Shown: positions 1-24,687 of the stretch, one piece after another | Position numbering within the stretch: the first letter of the stretch is position 1 | Layout of the letters: each line of letters starts with the position of its first letter | NCBI GenBank assembly: GCA_019648995.1 | Contig: BLXT01006012.1 | Location: 1,426,197-1,450,883 of the forward strand | Length of the DNA stretch: 24,687 bases | Reading direction: 5' to 3' | From: Plakobranchus ocellatus | Taxonomy: Eukaryota > Mollusca > Gastropoda > Plakobranchidae | Program-made: the position numbers and the translations under genes | The notes under the pieces: generated by a model | Database searches by the model: none | Seen by the model: only the letters and a program-made list of their open reading frames with translations | What the model was told of the DNA's origin: nothing

Positions 1-513
1 TAATATCTGGAAAGATAAACATATAGGAAAACAGCTTAAGATAAAACTTGTGAAATGTTTGGTCTGGACGGTTATGACTTACAGGGCTGAAGGGTGGACT
101 CTAAGGAAAAGAGATGAGAAGAAGATCAACTCTGCTGAAATATGGTTCTACAGGCGTCTTTTTAGAGTCAGCTGGAAAGAAAAACGAACCGATGAGGCAA
201 TCCTTGCGGAACTTCAAGTCAGGAGACATTTGTTAGAATCAATAAGGAAGAGAAAACTTTCCTTCTTTGGCCACATTTGCAGAAGCAAATGCACGCTGAT
301 GAAAGACATCATTCAAGGAAAACTAGAGGGAAAAAGAGGCAGAGGCAGACCAAGAGCAGCATATCTTGACAACATCAAGACATGGACAAGAAGAAACAGT
401 ACTGAGATCTACACTATGACAGAGAGAAGGGAAGAATGGAGGGAATTAGTCCAGAAGGCAGTGCGGGCAGCCAACGCTTCAAGAAGCGACGCTGGATAAT
501 CAATCAATCATCA
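1..513 (+). mobile_element. 3' end of an RTE-like LINE with short TCAA repeat tail
   Basis: The open reverse transcriptase frame ends at 499 and runs at once into TCAATCAATCATCA (500-513). RTE-clade LINEs typically have very short 3' UTRs and end in short tandem repeats rather than a long poly(A), so the tail fits. The 5' part is off the window, so full length, truncation and target duplication cannot be judged. Confidence 0.65.
2..499 (+). CDS. C-terminal part of a LINE reverse transcriptase (RTE/BovB-like), 5' end outside window
   Basis: The frame is open from base 2 to the TAA at 497-499, about 165 codons, with no internal stop or frameshift; the protein continues beyond the left edge. 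The text matches the region after the reverse transcriptase palm in RTE/BovB-type LINEs: KIKLVKCLVWTVMTY, then AEGWTLRKRDEKKI, a WFYRRLFRVSW block, RKLSFFGH, GKRGRGRPR-x-x-x-LD, and a final REEWRELVQKA. Such proteins copy the element RNA into the chromosome at a nick. The RTE clade call rests on recalled architecture; Jockey- or CR1-like relatives share parts of it. It reads in the opposite direction to the transporter. Confidence 0.8.
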   Translation, partial: NIWKDKHIGKQLKIKLVKCLVWTVMTYRAEGWTLRKRDEKKINSAEIWFYRRLFRVSWKEKRTDEAILAELQVRRHLLESIRKRKLSFFGHICRSKCTLMKDIIQGKLEGKRGRGRPRAAYLDNIKTWTRRNSTEIYTMTERREEWRELVQKAVRAANASRSDAG

Positions 514-3500
514 AAATTGATTTCGATTTCATCATTTTTTGAAAATCTTTTCAAAATAAGTACAATAAATACGATGACTGGTATAGCAGGAGTAGGCCTA
601 AACGTTCTTTTCTGGAGGTCTGTTTGTTTGATACTGTGACAAAACAGGGGCCTGAATATATAAAGAACGCACAACTTTTGCTTTCCTGGAATTTCGTCCT
701 CAGCATCACCTGAAACTAGAGAATTGAATACATTGCTTTTTGAGATCTGCAAGTAATTGTTCTAGCCTTGGATTGATAAAAGAAAGCATGAAATTTTAGG
801 TAGTTGTCATTAAGGAAAAAATAAAACCCACAAAAAAACAAAACGCACATTCCATTTCAAATTTCCTTTAAATCTAAGCATAGTTACACAGTCGAATCTG
901 GTGCTTTCATTTCCTTTGCTTCCTTGAAAGAAGATATGCCATTTGCTTGACAATATTCATTGTAAAAAAAAGTGATATACAGAGTTTTTTTTTTCATACT
1001 TGGCGTACATGGTTATTGGAATGACTTAAAAATAAGTTTTACTGATTGAATGCTTATCTTTAACTACTTTAAGGATTATTTTCTTTCATCTTGTAAACAG
1101 TTTTTAGTGAGATATTTTCAATATACTATAGGCCCTAACATTTCTAAACAAAGCTGTTGATTTCCAGATATTTATAGATCACAAACACTTTTAATGTCAG
1201 CCTGCTTGAGGATTTGATTACTTAGGCTTCAAACTTTCCCTATTTCTCTGTTTGTCAAGTTCCATCCACATATCCATCTTAGTTAAACAATACTGATCTA
1301 AATTTCACCATGTACGCATTAATTAAAATTTGTGTTAAATTTTCTGTTCCATGTTTCCCTTTCCAGTAGTGCAGTTCACCTGAATTTTTTTTTCTTGCTT
1401 TATTAATTTTCGACCCATCCTCTCCACGTGCACACCATTTTCCATGCACGAATGAGTACCATCACCACTACAGCCCCTTCCCCCTTTCTCCTTTTGTTTT
1501 CTTTCACTTTTCTTCGCTCTGCTTCTCTCTAAATTCACTTCCTTTCTCCCTTTTCATTACAAAACATTTAGGCCTACATTAACACTGAGAAAAAATAGCG
1601 AAAAACAGCAATGCATGTGAAATACATTAATGACTTTATGTAAAAATGGAGTCTGAATTTTTATCAACTACTACAACGTAACATAAAATAATTTGCACTC
1701 ACAATATCTGTACAATACTGTACAATGAATGCATTGACGCAACATGAGATAGGTATGTAGTCAGTTATGAAATTCAATGAAATTATAAAACGATAACAAT
1801 AAATTTAAATAATTGACCAATATATTATATAGTATGGCTTGAGACCAATCCTAAAGAGTCAGAAGTTGCGTATACATGAACCAGAAATAGTTTTGAGTAC
1901 ATGAAAAAAAAAAATAAAGGAACTTTTTTTTCAAAAAGTTAAAAATTCCAATTCATGGCTTTAAATCAATGCTGGTGTAGTTCTGAGTGGTTTTAAACAT
2001 TGCAAAGGTCAGAGATGGGAATTTTACGCTGTTTTACACTTTATAAATAGGCCGATTAATACTGTGACTTCTGACTCATTAGAGCTGGCCTAGAGACATA
2101 TGATTCAAGCAACGAATGGTACAGCAGATAATACAGCAAGAAAACAGTAGCATTGACAAAAAGTAACAATAATGATGATAATGATGAGAAAAAGAATAGC
2201 AAAAACAACATGACAACAACAGCATCAACTACAAAAACAACAAGAACATCAACAACAATAGCAACGACAAAAACTATTGCAAATCAGTATTAATATTATT
2301 AATAATAATAATCATAATTATGTACATAATTAATATAATGATCCTCATTATTAAATCCGTTATAATTATCAAAAACTATTTTTCCCGATCCTTATTTCTC
2401 TAGGTAACATTATTTAGCTTCATTATTTAATTGAAACTCACCAATATGCAGTTTGCAATTTGTATCTCTGCTAAAATATAAAGGAGGAAGGAGGGATAGA
2501 GTTGGATTAGGAGAAAAGGAGGATGAGGAAAAGTTGATGAGAGCAATAAATAAAAAAATACCACGATGCTAAAAAACCCCCCACAAAATTATAGCAGCTG
2601 AAAGAGAAGAAAATAATAAAGAAGCAAAAAAACTGTAAAAATTAAAAACAATTTTTCAATCTCTAAAAAGAGGGCAAAAATTATAAATAGGGAGAATTCA
2701 AGATATATAATGGATTCCTCTTGAAATAGTGCTTGTGGGACTGAGGTATTGAGTTTACCTGAAGCAAGATTTATCTTAACCATATCGAGGGAAGAAAGGG
2801 ATTGCAGATTTTAAATTGTGAAATAAATTGGTTTTATAGAATGATTCATACAAGCATTTCCCTCTTAAGCCTTCACTTCACTGCCCTGACCTGTCGTCCA
2901 CTCAGCCTTTGACTGTTATCATTGTTAAACACCTCACATTCCTAGGTTACTAATTCACTTACAATCATAAAGAAAAGTTTACGAAAAGGAAAGACAATAG
3001 TGCCAAACATGTAGGCCTATGTGTTTGCAAAAAACAAAGCCAATATGGTAATGGTAAAGAAGAACAAAAGGCCCTGAATCAAGGAGAGGTTCATGTTGTT
3101 AATAGAAAGTTCAACTTACATACTGTCCATTGTATACAAATTTAAAAGAGAAAAAAAAAGAAAGAAAGAAAAAGAAAAACAGAAGTGAGATAAAGTAAGC
3201 AGCTAAAAGAGTCTCCTGAATTAAAAATAACAATCTTGTCTATTAATCTATTCACACTCCTAAACACTAATTTGCTCATACCTTTTTGTTTTCTAAAGCA
3301 GAGTGTTTACAAGATTAATAAATCATTTCGTCAATGCCATGGCTATCTTCTAATTCTTAAACTTTAATTAATTAGGTGAAATCCAGTTAAACTTTTTAAA
3401 ATGCATTTTACAAAAACAAATTTCATTCAGATTAAATGTATACAAGGCAGTGACGTTATAATGATAAATAGATTTTTATCTTTTCAGTTTAATTTTTCTC

Positions 3501-4286
3501 CTCTTCCCTCTCCATATATCTCTCTTAGCTCCCATGCCTATTTTCTTCCTTTTAACAGTAAGGATGAGTCCAATAAAGATGGCACATGCAGGAGGCTGAT
3601 CAATACATTCTCTAGAATCAAAATATATCTAAGAAAAGAACAAAAAAAAACCCCAACTTATTCCAAACCCTTGACCTTAAATAAAGTTCTACAATGATGT
3701 AAAGCAAAGCTTGGGTTCAAAACCTAAGACTAGGATATGTAAAAGTAGTTATTGGAATGAACATGAAGTAAATATAAAAAAGTAAAAAGTATCACGATAT
3801 CACAATAATTTTCTGACGTTCATGGTGACGATGATGATGATAATGATAATAAGAATGAAAGCAAAAAGATGAAAATGGCTGGATTTATTTTATCAAGATG
3901 ACATGGATAGGAATAATGGGTACTGTCTTGATTGATAATAACCACAATAAGATATTTTCAACACATCTTTTCCCACATTTAGCAGTTGATATGCAACTGT
4001 ATTTTCTTTATCTACAACTGATAATCTTGATCTCCTTCAAAAGCCATGCTATCAGATTCTATCCAAAGAAATTGATGGTTCATTGAGCAAAATATTTGGG
4101 AATTGAAATTTTGCTGTACTCAGTAGACATTGTGTTTTGAGAATTGATGGAATGGGGAAATAAAGTATTTAAGTGATTAAAACAAAAGCACTCATAACTA
4201 AAGAAAAAGAATCAATTTACTCGTTAAAAATGTAAGTTTATTTTCACCTGCTATATCTCACATTAAAAAAAAACAACAAAAAAACC
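514..4286. other. Gene-free AT-rich region
   Basis: Only short chance frames are visible here, none with family-like sequence. The region holds a cryptic AAC/AAT-rich stretch (about 2119-2345), an A/G-rich patch (3146-3180), short ATG/AAT repeats near 3827-3855, and three TAGGCCTA palindromes. No RNA gene or promoter can be supported. Confidence 0.5.
2119..2345. repeat. Cryptic AAC/AAT-rich simple sequence
   Basis: Imperfect trinucleotide text built from ACA, GCA, ATC and AAT units, ending in an AATAATAATAAT run near 2300. It resembles the larger CAG/CAA stretch at 14760-15052. Confidence 0.55.
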
Positions 4287-4291
4287 AAGCA

Positions 4292-4317
4292 TACACAAAC
4301 ACACACACACACACACA
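4292..4317. repeat. (CA)n microsatellite
   Basis: A short, almost perfect CA run inside A-rich sequence. Confidence 0.85.
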
Positions 4318-4479
4318 AAGAAAAACAGCCGAAAATTAAAACCAGAAAAAGAAGCTAAACAAAAATAAAAACACACATGCAAACACACAATCTGTAAAGA
4401 AAGCTTGATGAATGTGAATATTATTAACAATAAATGTAAAACTTTTCTATTCAGATAAATAAGATAATGACGTTGACTT

Positions 4480-4500
4480 GATGATGAAGTGATGATAACA

Positions 4501-4537
<37 letters not shown>

Positions 4538-4591
4538 CGATGGTGATGAGGATGACAATGATAATGATGCTGAAGATGACAATAATTGATA

Positions 4592-4644
<53 letters not shown>

Positions 4645-4650
4645 AATGTA
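4480..4650. repeat. Interrupted (GAT)n microsatellite
   Basis: Two perfect ATG/GAT runs (4501-4537 and about 4590-4644) separated by degenerate copies. Poly-Met, poly-Asp and poly-His frames read from it are artefacts of the repeat. Confidence 0.95.
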
Positions 4651-4659
4651 CAAAAATTA

Positions 4660-5549
4660 CAGCATGATTAATTATAATAATGAATATATTAATTATGTTG
4701 AATATGATGTGATAATGATATAGCTAGAATATACAATAATTGTAGCAAAATTAAATTTATTGTCAGTAAACAATAAAATTAAGTTGAAGGAGGACAAGAT
4801 AAATGAAGGGGAATGGTAAAAAGGACAAGGAGGTGAAAATGAACGAGCAAATTGAGGAGCACAGTAAAGAGAAAGAAAAAATAGTACATGTATGGTGAAA
4901 ATAATGATGTTGTGGAAATTCAGATCATAATGACTATATAAGGATGACAAATGAAAAAAAGCCTGCAAGAGCCTGAGGGAAAAAAAAGATGTCATTTAAA
5001 GTTTTTGTTTTCTTTGAAATTAAACTAACAATTTTAATATTGTTCATTCATGAAAAATTATCAATACACTTATCTCTCAAATAACTTTTTTCTCAGGGGA
5101 TCCATTTGAAACCCTTCATGCTCTTTTTAATGAACTTGTCTCAGCTAAGTGATTTTTTTCATTAAAATCATTTTAGTGCAGCTAGGATTTTTCTTTGTTG
5201 CAGAAAATGTATTTTGTGAAAACCTGCCTACAGAGTGACATTCTATGATTCACAGTGATAGGAACAAAACAGAACAAAAGCATGTTTTGTGACACAAATT
5301 AATGGTAATAAAATATTTCTCAAGAATTAGAATATGAGGTAAAGCATATTTTATCTTTCTCAATGATAATTTATAATTTCTTATTCTGACTGTTAAAACT
5401 GATTGCCATACATAATAATCATATTCTCCTCTGTTTTTTTTTTTACACTTTCGTATAAGGATGAATTTTGAAAGAGTAACATGTTTTAAGGCCATCAAGA
5501 AAATATTCTGACGAGACAAGACATGATAACACTGAAAAAAGACAACTAA
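4660..5549. other. Gene-free AT-rich region
   Basis: No supported gene, RNA or mobile element. It lies beyond the proposed cleavage site of the transporter transcript and contains only short poly-T/A runs. Confidence 0.45.
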
Positions 5550-5563
5550 GCTACAACAAAATA

Positions 5564-5569
5564 TTTATT
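5564..5569 (-). terminator. Candidate poly(A) signal AATAAA
   Basis: The minus strand reads AATAAA here, then a T/GT-rich region within 35 nt. It is the best-looking cleavage context downstream of the stop at 6944. A second AATAAA at 5892-5897 has a weaker downstream context and could give a shorter UTR. Confidence 0.35.
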
Positions 5570-6711
5570 TACACATGAAAAGATTCAGCAAAATGTACAA
5601 TAACAAAAGCACAATCAGTAAAACTGTGAATTGGCTTATTAACAATGGCAAAATTAGTTGTTTTCATATCATAGCAACTCAGAGTAAGCAACATTAGTAG
5701 GATATTGTTGATAAGATAGATGCATGCAGTCTCTTTTGTTTCCTTTCTTCTTCCTCTTATAATTTACTATGGGCATATATAGATGCTAGGTGTATCAAAC
5801 CTCTGAATTGCCTTCTTTGTGAATAGAGACTTTGGTGGTTTAATTACTTTAATATGCCTGCTATGGATATAATATAAAATATCCTGAAATTTTTATTGAT
5901 TCAAATATACTGAAACCACATGGCTGTTTTGTAATATATTTCATGCACACCAACAAAGAATAGCAAATGCCTTATCTCACACTTATTAATTCATTCACAC
6001 TTAGCAGAGGAAATATGCAACATTTGATTTGTTGATATCATAAGAAAAAAAGGGCAAAAAAAAAAATACAAAATAAAAAATATATACATTGACTTTTAAA
6101 ATTGAGATCTAGAAATATGAGAGAAAAAAGTCAAATATGATTTGGAAGAAGAAAGAGTCCAGATCCAATTTTTATGTTACAGCTATTAGACCTTTGAATC
6201 TGTTGAGTGGGTGACATGTTAGAATTCAATAAATCATGGCCACAGCATGAACAACATATGGTCAAACAATGCAATTACCGGTCTTTTAAAAAAGCTGGAA
6301 GAGCAATCATGTTTGTATAAAAAATTAACTTCACTCTGTCATCCACATGTCACTCTCAAATGTTCAAATTTCGCAACATGGAATATTGGAGTCAAGATCT
6401 ATTAGTCGTATAAAAAGTCAAAGGCAATCACAAGGCACTGTTGCCAACCCTTGATCCATTCATGTAAAGTGTATATGCATGATACACATACATCTCGCTC
6501 GCATTTAGTCAGTAAGGTCCAGTGGCTTTCTTTTTAAGGATTCCTTCTTAGAAAAGTAATATAATACCAATTGATAATAGTGTAAATGCTTTTGCCATAG
6601 ACCATGGTAGGCTAAAACTTTTGCTCTATTTTTAAATAATTATTTACAAAGATAAAGAATAATGATTGAGTGAATGTGATAGAGACGAGACATGTAGATT
6701 GATTAAAAATT

Positions 6712-6728
6712 GGAGAGAGAGAAAAAGA

Positions 6729-6790
<62 letters not shown>
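6712..6790. repeat. (GA)n microsatellite, (CT)n in transcript sense, in 3' UTR
   Basis: A long, nearly perfect GA run about 155 bp beyond the stop codon of the transporter. In the mRNA it would read as a CU tract. Confidence 0.95.
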
Positions 6791-6943
6791 TATAGTTCAA
6801 TGAGCTAAGGAGAATGAGAAAATCTAAATTCAAGAACTTATTGCACCAAAACCCAAAGAGATGATTCATACAAATTCACTTATAATTACAAACATTTTTT
6901 TACATCATTACTACTAACATGGGTCTATTTTTCATAGGATCTA

Positions 6944-22412
<15,469 letters not shown>

Positions 22413-23087
22413 CTATAAGATCCTTCGTGAAAACAAAGGGCGAATCGAAGCACACCAAAGTATTATTTTATGAGCACATTAACTTAGTCAAAGAAAAACA
22501 GGGTCATTGAAGTAAGTCTGCGGCAGCATCATATAAAATAACACAACGATTCAAAGATATATTGGCTATACACATTGACTCTCAACTTTCTTCCAAATCT
22601 GTATGAAGATATCTTAGTAATTTCTTCTTATTCGCACGTTGACACCTTACTTGAAGTTTAAAAAAAAAAAGTAAAATTAATGGCACGTGCAGTCAATGTT
22701 CCCTCTGTGCTGCAAGCATTGGCCACAACACACCATAATATATTTAGAAAACTGATAACTGATCTGCAAGCCTTAGAAGAATTTTGAATATTATTCAGGC
22801 TTTGGCAGCTATAAAAATTATTCTGTTAAACCTCTTGGCTTTAAGACGGTCAACGTTGGAAGTAGAACCATCGAAATCTGGAAGGGAGAGAAATTGAAAA
22901 GACATATGAATTACACTCGATATTATTACTATTTCCAGTAATTATCTATAAAAAAGAAGAAAAATATTCATTTAGAGGATTGATACAAATTCAAAAGTCA
23001 AGGTCACCAATCAAAAAAAAAAAAAATCATTATAAACTGCATATATTTTCCAAAGAGTGAATAGGTGACTGAGAATTTTAGGTGAAA

Positions 23088-23094
<7 letters not shown>

Positions 23095-23145
<51 letters not shown>
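23095..23145. repeat. Poly-A (51)
   Basis: A pure A run on the plus strand, then G and five more A. No clear retroelement body is seen upstream. Confidence 0.97.
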
Positions 23146-23147
<2 letters not shown>

Positions 23148-23550
23148 AAAATAGTCATGTCTAGCAAAGCCTACGAAAATCACAATGCATAATTCAATAA
23201 AAACAAATTTGAGATCTGTTACATACAACCTGCCAATTATAAACGTAACAGATGAGAATGATGAACTTGAAATCAGAAAATGCTTCTGAACCGTAATAAA
23301 AAGAAAAAAAAAGGAAGATGTATCGATCAATTCCATAAAGACAACCTTTTAAAATCAACTTTAGAATAGAAAGACTGTAATCATTTGATCCGCAGGAAAA
23401 GAGACGAAATCCAACTCAGTTTGTTGGATGAGATTTGTGAAGATTTCGGGTAGAACACGGAAGAAAACAAAACTCTTTGTAAGCTAACAGTCTCGTTTTA
23501 AGGAAAGTAAAAATAAAAATGAATAAAACTGGTTTATTTCTAACACTTAC

Positions 23551-23620
23551 GGAGCCGCTGGAAGCGATATTTTAAGACTAATTTGGGGAAATTATTGTCC
23601 TTTACGCAAACTAAGTATGG
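23551..23620 (-). other. Candidate 5' UTR exon of the MCT-like gene
   Basis: The minus strand ends this segment with GGCTCC|GTAAGTG, a consensus donor. Joined to 22412 it would put a TAA in frame ahead of the coding exon with no ATG between, making 22286 the start. The 5' limit is a guess from a TATA-like word about 30 bp upstream. Confidence 0.25.
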
Positions 23621-23647
23621 AAAAAATGATACGCACAATTTTGCATA

Positions 23648-23655
23648 ATTTATAG
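23648..23655 (-). promoter_or_regulatory. TATA-like CTATAAAT
   Basis: The minus strand reads CTATAAAT about 100 bp upstream of the donor-like site at 23550. In DNA this AT-rich such words are common, so support is weak. Confidence 0.15.
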
Positions 23656-23955
23656 TCTTTATTTTGGGCAAAATACTTAGCTAAAGAATGTGTTTATTTA
23701 CTTTTCATAATAAGCCCAGAGAAAAAATGAATAAAAAGAGAATCTTTTAATCTAAAAAAAAAAAAGCCTGATCCAAATCCGTAGGTGTTATAAAGTTAAA
23801 ATGTTATCAGTTTTTCTTAAATTTTGTTGCTTTAATTGATATGTTTCATTGATAATCATGTAAGTTGTTTTGCAAGCTGTAAAATTACTTTACATATGCG
23901 AAAAGGACTATCAAATGACGGAATTTATCGTGCGAAAAAACAATGAGCCATTATG

Positions 23956-24190
23956 TAAAAGGAAATTGGATCCCACACGCTTAGTCCAAGCATCGGGCGA
24001 CCAGGGGTACGGCCCTGATGTTCTTGGCATACTGTAGTTTGCCATTGCTTTCCACGCCGCCTTTACTTCCGCCGGGTCTTAAGAGACCTCGCTGCCCATT
24101 CAGTGCTGGGTGGTCACACAGGAGGAATGAAAAACTGACTTGGCCAGGACTGGGATTCGAACCAGATAAGCCACCGCTCCCCCTGAGCCA
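23956..24190 (-). mobile_element. tRNA-derived SINE, about 230 bp
   Basis: The minus strand has an A-box-like TGGCTCAGGGGG (24190-24179) and a perfect B box GGTTCGAATCCC (24163-24152), but only 27 nt apart, so the tRNA-like head seems shortened. A GC-rich body follows with GGAAAGCAATGGCAAAC and TATGCCAAGAACATCAGGG. Flanking TGAGCCATTATG (23944-23955) and TGAGCCATAATG (24184-24195) match at 11 of 12 and could be a target duplication. The 85-residue frame over the element is not a gene. Confidence 0.7.
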
Positions 24191-24195
24191 TAATG

Positions 24196-24617
24196 GGTAA
24201 TGCTTACAATATACGTTCACAGCATAAAAAAAAAGCAAAACTCCTTTTGTTTCTGCCTTGGGTAATCTCTAATTCTATACATACATCTTACTAATTATTC
24301 AACAGAATCTTTATTCAATAGTATATGATTATTTCAAAAATGCTCTTCATTTTTCAAATTTATAAGAAGGCTAAAAGCTGATACGCATCAGTTAGTATTG
24401 TCTACAAAAAAGAGAAAAAAAATTAGCGTGCAAATTTAATAGCCTATTGAAACACCGAACTATAAGGAAGACGCTTTCAAACCATACTTTCAATCAATTG
24501 GGGCCCATAGCCAAGGTGGTACGCTCAACAATAAATTTTGTATCAATAATGCACACACAACATCAAAACAATGATAATAATACCAATAGTGCAATTTAGA
24601 ACACTTCTGCACCAGGG
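24196..24617. other. Gene-free AT-rich sequence
   Basis: Nothing supported in this stretch. Confidence 0.5.

Positions 24618-24687
<70 letters not shown>
24618..24687. repeat. (CTA)n microsatellite, cut by right edge
   Basis: Twenty-three perfect CTA units plus one base up to the end of the window; total length unknown. Confidence 0.97.

Larger units (their letters stand above)
5550..6943 (-). other. Probable 3' UTR of the MCT-like gene
   Basis: This stretch follows the TGA in the transcript direction and holds no credible ORF. It contains a long (CT)n tract in the sense direction (6712-6790). An AATAAA on the minus strand (5564-5569) is followed, about 10 to 35 nt further on, by a T/GT-rich stretch (TTTTGTTGTAGC, then GTTGTCTTTTTTCAG), as expected for a cleavage site near 5545-5550. 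Another AATAAA (5892-5897) lies nearer the stop. The extent is inferred and needs transcript data. Confidence 0.4.
22413..23943. other. Region upstream of coding exon 1: intron or 5' flank
   Basis: No protein-coding sequence is recognised. It holds a 51-base poly-A (23095-23145) and, on the minus strand, a strong donor-like CTCC|GTAAGTG at 23551/23550. If that donor is used, this region is mostly a 5' UTR intron. Confidence 0.4.

Noticed and set aside
3401-3697. 98-codon plus-strand frame
   Set aside because: AT-driven composition, no motif, ends in Lys/Thr-rich text from A runs.
4447-4671. Poly-Asp, poly-Met and poly-His frames
   Set aside because: Products of the GAT microsatellite; all frames of both strands look equally open.
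22832-22877. Possible 46-nt exon upstream of coding exon 1 (acceptor CTCTCCCTTCCAG)
   Set aside because: The acceptor is good, but the only donor is a weak GTTTAA and the phase does not fit coding exon 1 without a contrived acceptor.
23981-24238. 85-codon minus-strand frame
   Set aside because: It covers the tRNA-derived SINE; the apparent protein is non-coding repeat text.

Overview
The window looks like a piece of an animal nuclear genome, most likely a mollusc or another lophotrochozoan. The DNA is AT-rich and intron-rich, crowded with microsatellites, and carries an RTE-type LINE end and tRNA-derived SINEs. It holds one clear protein-coding gene, which makes a monocarboxylate-transporter-like (SLC16/MCT) protein. 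The species call is inference. Nothing prokaryotic is visible: no operon, CRISPR array or rRNA.

The transporter gene is on the minus strand and fills most of the window. I could join eight coding exons by hand (22412-21987, 19838-19661, 19086-18753, 13019-12749, 11537-11398, 10706-10575, 9586-9477, 7887-6944). Every internal junction has GT-AG ends and every reading phase matches. Counting from the ATG at 22286, the CDS is 2409 nt, or 802 residues plus stop. The protein has a 115-residue Thr/Gly/Pro/Ser-rich N-terminus, 12 predicted membrane segments carrying both SLC16 signatures (DGGWGW in TM1; the YFRRRRELA block leading into TM5), and a long low-complexity C-tail. By a hand comparison, three charged residues that drive proton/lactate transport in MCT1-type proteins are replaced by neutral ones. 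The substrate is therefore unknown.

Layout from left to right: 1-513, 3' end of an RTE/BovB-like LINE on the plus strand. 514-5560, no gene, with CA, GAT and AAC-type simple repeats. About 5550-6943, probable 3' UTR of the transporter, with a candidate poly(A) signal at 5564-5569. 6944-22412, the transporter, whose introns hold (CT)n tracts in the sense direction, a large compound trinucleotide repeat (12050-12376), a short dispersed repeat in two copies, a SINE with an (AT)n tail (16062-16295), a second long AT tract, and a degenerate minisatellite of about 70 bp (19931-20299). 22413-24687, upstream sequence with a possible 5' UTR exon ending at 23551, a 51-base poly(A), a second SINE (about 23956-24190) and a (CTA)n array cut by the right edge. 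Short N runs at 12089-12091 and 12666-12672 mark unresolved assembly inside simple repeats.

I found no credible sign of a new multi-gene system. The points most worth checking are the altered transporter core, the unclassified SINEs and dispersed repeat, the intron minisatellite, and the same-direction polypyrimidine tracts.
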